A stretch of 7,414 nt of DNA from Ruminococcaceae bacterium UBA5579 (GTDB taxonomy: Bacteria > Bacillota > Clostridia > Oscillospirales > Ruminococcaceae): assembly GCA_002425305.1 (NCBI GenBank), contig DILZ01000013.1:3400-10813 (forward strand), given 5' to 3'. A model generated the notes under the pieces. The model was given only the letters and a program-made list of their open reading frames with translations. It was not told the origin of the DNA and made no database searches. The position numbers and the translations under genes were made by a program. Numbering within the stretch: the first letter of the stretch is position 1; each line of letters starts with the position of its first letter. Positions 5,774 to 7,414 of the stretch are shown in pieces.

Positions 5774-5808
5774 AAAAATGCCGCCGGATCTGATGAACAG
5801 CCGAGCGG
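5772..5808 (-). terminator. Intergenic hairpin with U-tract, possible partial terminator
   Basis: On the minus strand CCGC(T)CGG (5808-5801) pairs with CCGGCGG (5787-5781) as seven G-C pairs with one bulged T and a 13-base loop. After two bases come seven Ts (5778-5772). It sits between the two QueC-like genes and could end or reduce transcription from the upstream one. Confidence 0.45.
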
Positions 5809-5816
5809 TCATTTTG

Positions 5817-5842
5817 TATGTCAGACCCGAAGGTCTGACGTA
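5817..5842 (-). repeat. Inverted repeat, cUUCGg hairpin after the upstream QueC-like gene
   Basis: Minus-strand TACGTCAGACC and GGTCTGACATA pair as 11 base pairs (one wobble) around TTCG. No U-tract follows, so it is more likely an mRNA-stabilising or processing structure than a terminator. It begins about 30 bases after the stop at 5873. Confidence 0.6.
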
Positions 5843-5872
5843 AAAAGCCTTCTGATTGTGGAAAAAGTGGAT

Positions 5873-7414
5873 TTAGCGGTTATCAGAGTGTAAAATATGC
5901 TTTTTTATCCAGTTTTTTAATCCGGTAGGTAGGATACGCTTAAAGAAATTCTTCAGCTTGCTCTGCTTCTTGACGGTATCTTTGACAACTATCTGACATT
6001 TCGCCACAAGACCGGAGCGGCTTACTGCGGTAAGCGTCGCTTTTCCCTCCGCTACGGCATAGACCCAACCCATCTTGCTTACATAAGCAACGCGGTCATT
6101 GTCTATGGAATAAGTCACCTGCTCGTTTCCGTCATTCGGCGCGAATACCGGCAGGAAACCGTATTTTTTTCCGAGGCCTATCACCATGCTCTCACCCGCG
6201 TTCAAGCTCATCTTTTCTGCGGGATTGACCTCGGCGATACTAATGTTTCTGGCGCAGATATATCCCGGACGTCCGTCCGAAAGTCTGACCTTTACCCAAC
6301 TGTTTTTAAACATCCCCTCGACATACAGGTCCTCGTCGTTGACGGTGTCGGTCAAAAGGCATATTTCCTTTGACATAAATGTCGGATGACTCATAACCGA
6401 TATTATGGACTTTCTGTACCGATACGTATATTCATATTCTGTTCCTGTTATCAGGAGGTTTTGGATCAGCGGAGAATCGGTTTCGATCGCAGCACGGAAA
6501 ATATCCCCGGCATACGCGTCCTTATCCTTATCATCCCACAAATCAGCGAAAAAATTATCCCGATGCTCGTTTTTATATGTTTCCAGGTCAAAGGAATTAG
6601 CGAATCTATCGAGCACATCTTCTCCGAGTACGTCCAGATTCATCAGCGTGCGCCTACACTTCATACAGGTGCCGCAGTTGTGCGATTGGACTAAGCACAC
6701 CTGCAAATTATCATACGCTTCGGGGAGTTGAACCACACGCTCGATCTTTTCCATTCTCGTCCAGTCTCGGTTGGAAATGTAGAAACGGAGATTTTCCGTA
6801 GAGAAGAACTGCACGGCATACTGCTCCCAAAGTGCGGACGAATCATCAAGCGAGAGCTTGAACTCCTTCATCGTGTGTCCGGAAGCGTAATAGAAGCGGC
6901 TGAACAGCTTTTGGAACAACAGCGTGGTGCCAATGTTCCGTTCGGTAGCAGTGTTCTGGAATTTCCGCAGCAGTCCGTACGAGTCATCATTGAAATGCGC
7001 ACGAATAAACAAAAACAGGTTTGAATCCACCACAAGTGCGTTGTAGCCGTATTCTTCGGCAAACTTGACCGTGGATTCCGCTTGTTCAAGGAACAGATCT
7101 CTGCTCAGGCTGCGGGAGCGTTTTCCCTGATCCATTCCGCGGAACGCTCCGACGTTATAAACGTTGAGAAAGTTGACCTTATAATCCTCCGGCGCGTCGC
7201 TATTGAGACCGTACTCGTAGAGCGTTGCAAAGGAGTCCACACCTCTGGAGAATCCGGTGCCGTTTGCTATCATAGATTTTTTGTACACTACATTAGTAGT
7301 GGGCATATCCAGTTCTACCGCTGCGGTGTTTTCAGCTCCCTCAAAGTCAACGATCTGCGGGATCAGGTGATAAGTCAGCTGGTACTTTAACTCCTCCGAA
7401 ATAGGAAGAGCGGT
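5873..7414 (-). CDS. QueC-like PP-loop protein with SH3b, Big_2 and basic tail, 5' partial
   Basis: The gene enters at the right edge and the frame is open to base 7414, giving 513 residues here; comparison with its paralogue suggests roughly 75-80 residues are missing. The ATG at 7306 is internal, because the residues before it (PISEELKYQLTYHLIPQIVDF) match the paralogue's N-terminal domain. Numbering from the edge, the PP-loop SRGVDS is at 56-61 and the zinc motif Cys240, Cys247, Cys250, Cys253 lies in CGTCMKCRR. An SH3b domain follows at about 335-396 (WVKVRLSDGRPGYI), then a Big_2 Ig-like domain at about 401-479 (VTYSIDNDRVAYVSKMGWVY). A Lys/Arg-rich amphipathic tail (about 480-513) closes the protein. 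SH3b and Big_2 are usually wall or surface modules, odd beside a cytoplasmic ATP-using domain. It is upstream of the paralogue by 144 bases on the same strand. Confidence 0.75.
   Translation of the reverse strand, partial: TALPISEELKYQLTYHLIPQIVDFEGAENTAAVELDMPTTNVVYKKSMIANGTGFSRGVDSFATLYEYGLNSDAPEDYKVNFLNVYNVGAFRGMDQGKRSRSLSRDLFLEQAESTVKFAEEYGYNALVVDSNLFLFIRAHFNDDSYGLLRKFQNTATERNIGTTLLFQKLFSRFYYASGHTMKEFKLSLDDSSALWEQYAVQFFSTENLRFYISNRDWTRMEKIERVVQLPEAYDNLQVCLVQSHNCGTCMKCRRTLMNLDVLGEDVLDRFANSFDLETYKNEHRDNFFADLWDDKDKDAYAGDIFRAAIETDSPLIQNLLITGTEYEYTYRYRKSIISVMSHPTFMSKEICLLTDTVNDEDLYVEGMFKNSWVKVRLSDGRPGYICARNISIAEVNPAEKMSLNAGESMVIGLGKKYGFLPVFAPNDGNEQVTYSIDNDRVAYVSKMGWVYAVAEGKATLTAVSRSGLVAKCQIVVKDTVKKQSKLKNFFKRILPTGLKNWIKKHILHSDNR

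Noticed and set aside
6386..7390. Plus-strand open frames of about 100 codons opposite the second QueC-like gene
   Set aside because: They are antisense shadows of a clearly conserved coding sequence, with no ribosome sites or family features.
1..7414. CRISPR array, tRNA or rRNA genes
   Set aside because: I saw no regularly spaced repeats, no cloverleaf-like segment and no rRNA-like sequence.

Overview
The window looks like an accessory, cell-surface-polysaccharide region of a Firmicute, most likely a clostridial (Ruminococcus/Oscillospiraceae-like) genome. This rests on AGGAGG ribosome sites, a near-perfect sigma-A promoter, AT-rich transport genes beside GC-richer flanks, and Firmicute-type SH3b and Big_2 domains. 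The taxonomic call is inference from style, not from a marker gene.

Layout. Bases 1-681 (+) hold the 3' part of an ABC transporter ATPase, cut by the window edge and lacking its Walker A. It meets, at a bidirectional terminator (689-722), a 5'-truncated NodB-type polysaccharide deacetylase on the minus strand (799-1320). The deacetylase stops being recognisable at about 1320, where the sequence turns AT-rich, so this looks like a recombination or island border. Bases 1330-1765 carry no gene. They hold a TTGACA-N17-TATAAT promoter and a leader of about 240 nt before a two-gene polysaccharide ABC exporter: an ABC-2 permease (1766-2545) and a short Wzt/TagH-like ATPase (2558-3322). The start of a DUF4422 glycosyltransferase-like gene overlaps the ATPase stop codon by 4 bases. 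It is broken by two single-base losses in A runs and ends after about 70 residues.

Bases 3535-4200 are a graveyard. They contain the left part of an IS3-type element (dead orfA, stub of orfB), a reverse-strand scrap of an IS256-family transposase, and the last 35 codons of an unidentified membrane protein.

From 4322 to the right edge (minus strand) lie two tandem paralogues that are the most interesting content. Each has an N-terminal domain, an SRGVDS PP-loop ATP-pyrophosphatase domain, a QueC-like four-cysteine zinc motif (C-x6-CGxCxxCxxR) and a C-terminal bacterial SH3 domain. The upstream copy, cut by the window edge, also has a Big_2 Ig-like domain and a strongly basic, amphipathic tail. 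No queuosine genes are visible. The locus therefore suggests non-queuosine QueC-like ligases working in or next to an envelope polysaccharide pathway. A cUUCGg terminator (4233-4256) closes this minus-strand unit, and a hairpin/U-tract between the two genes may set their ratio.

Taken together, the exporter and glycosyltransferase remnant imply synthesis and export of a glycan. The QueC-like pair could modify the glycan, its precursor, or a protein, but the substrate cannot be read from the sequence.
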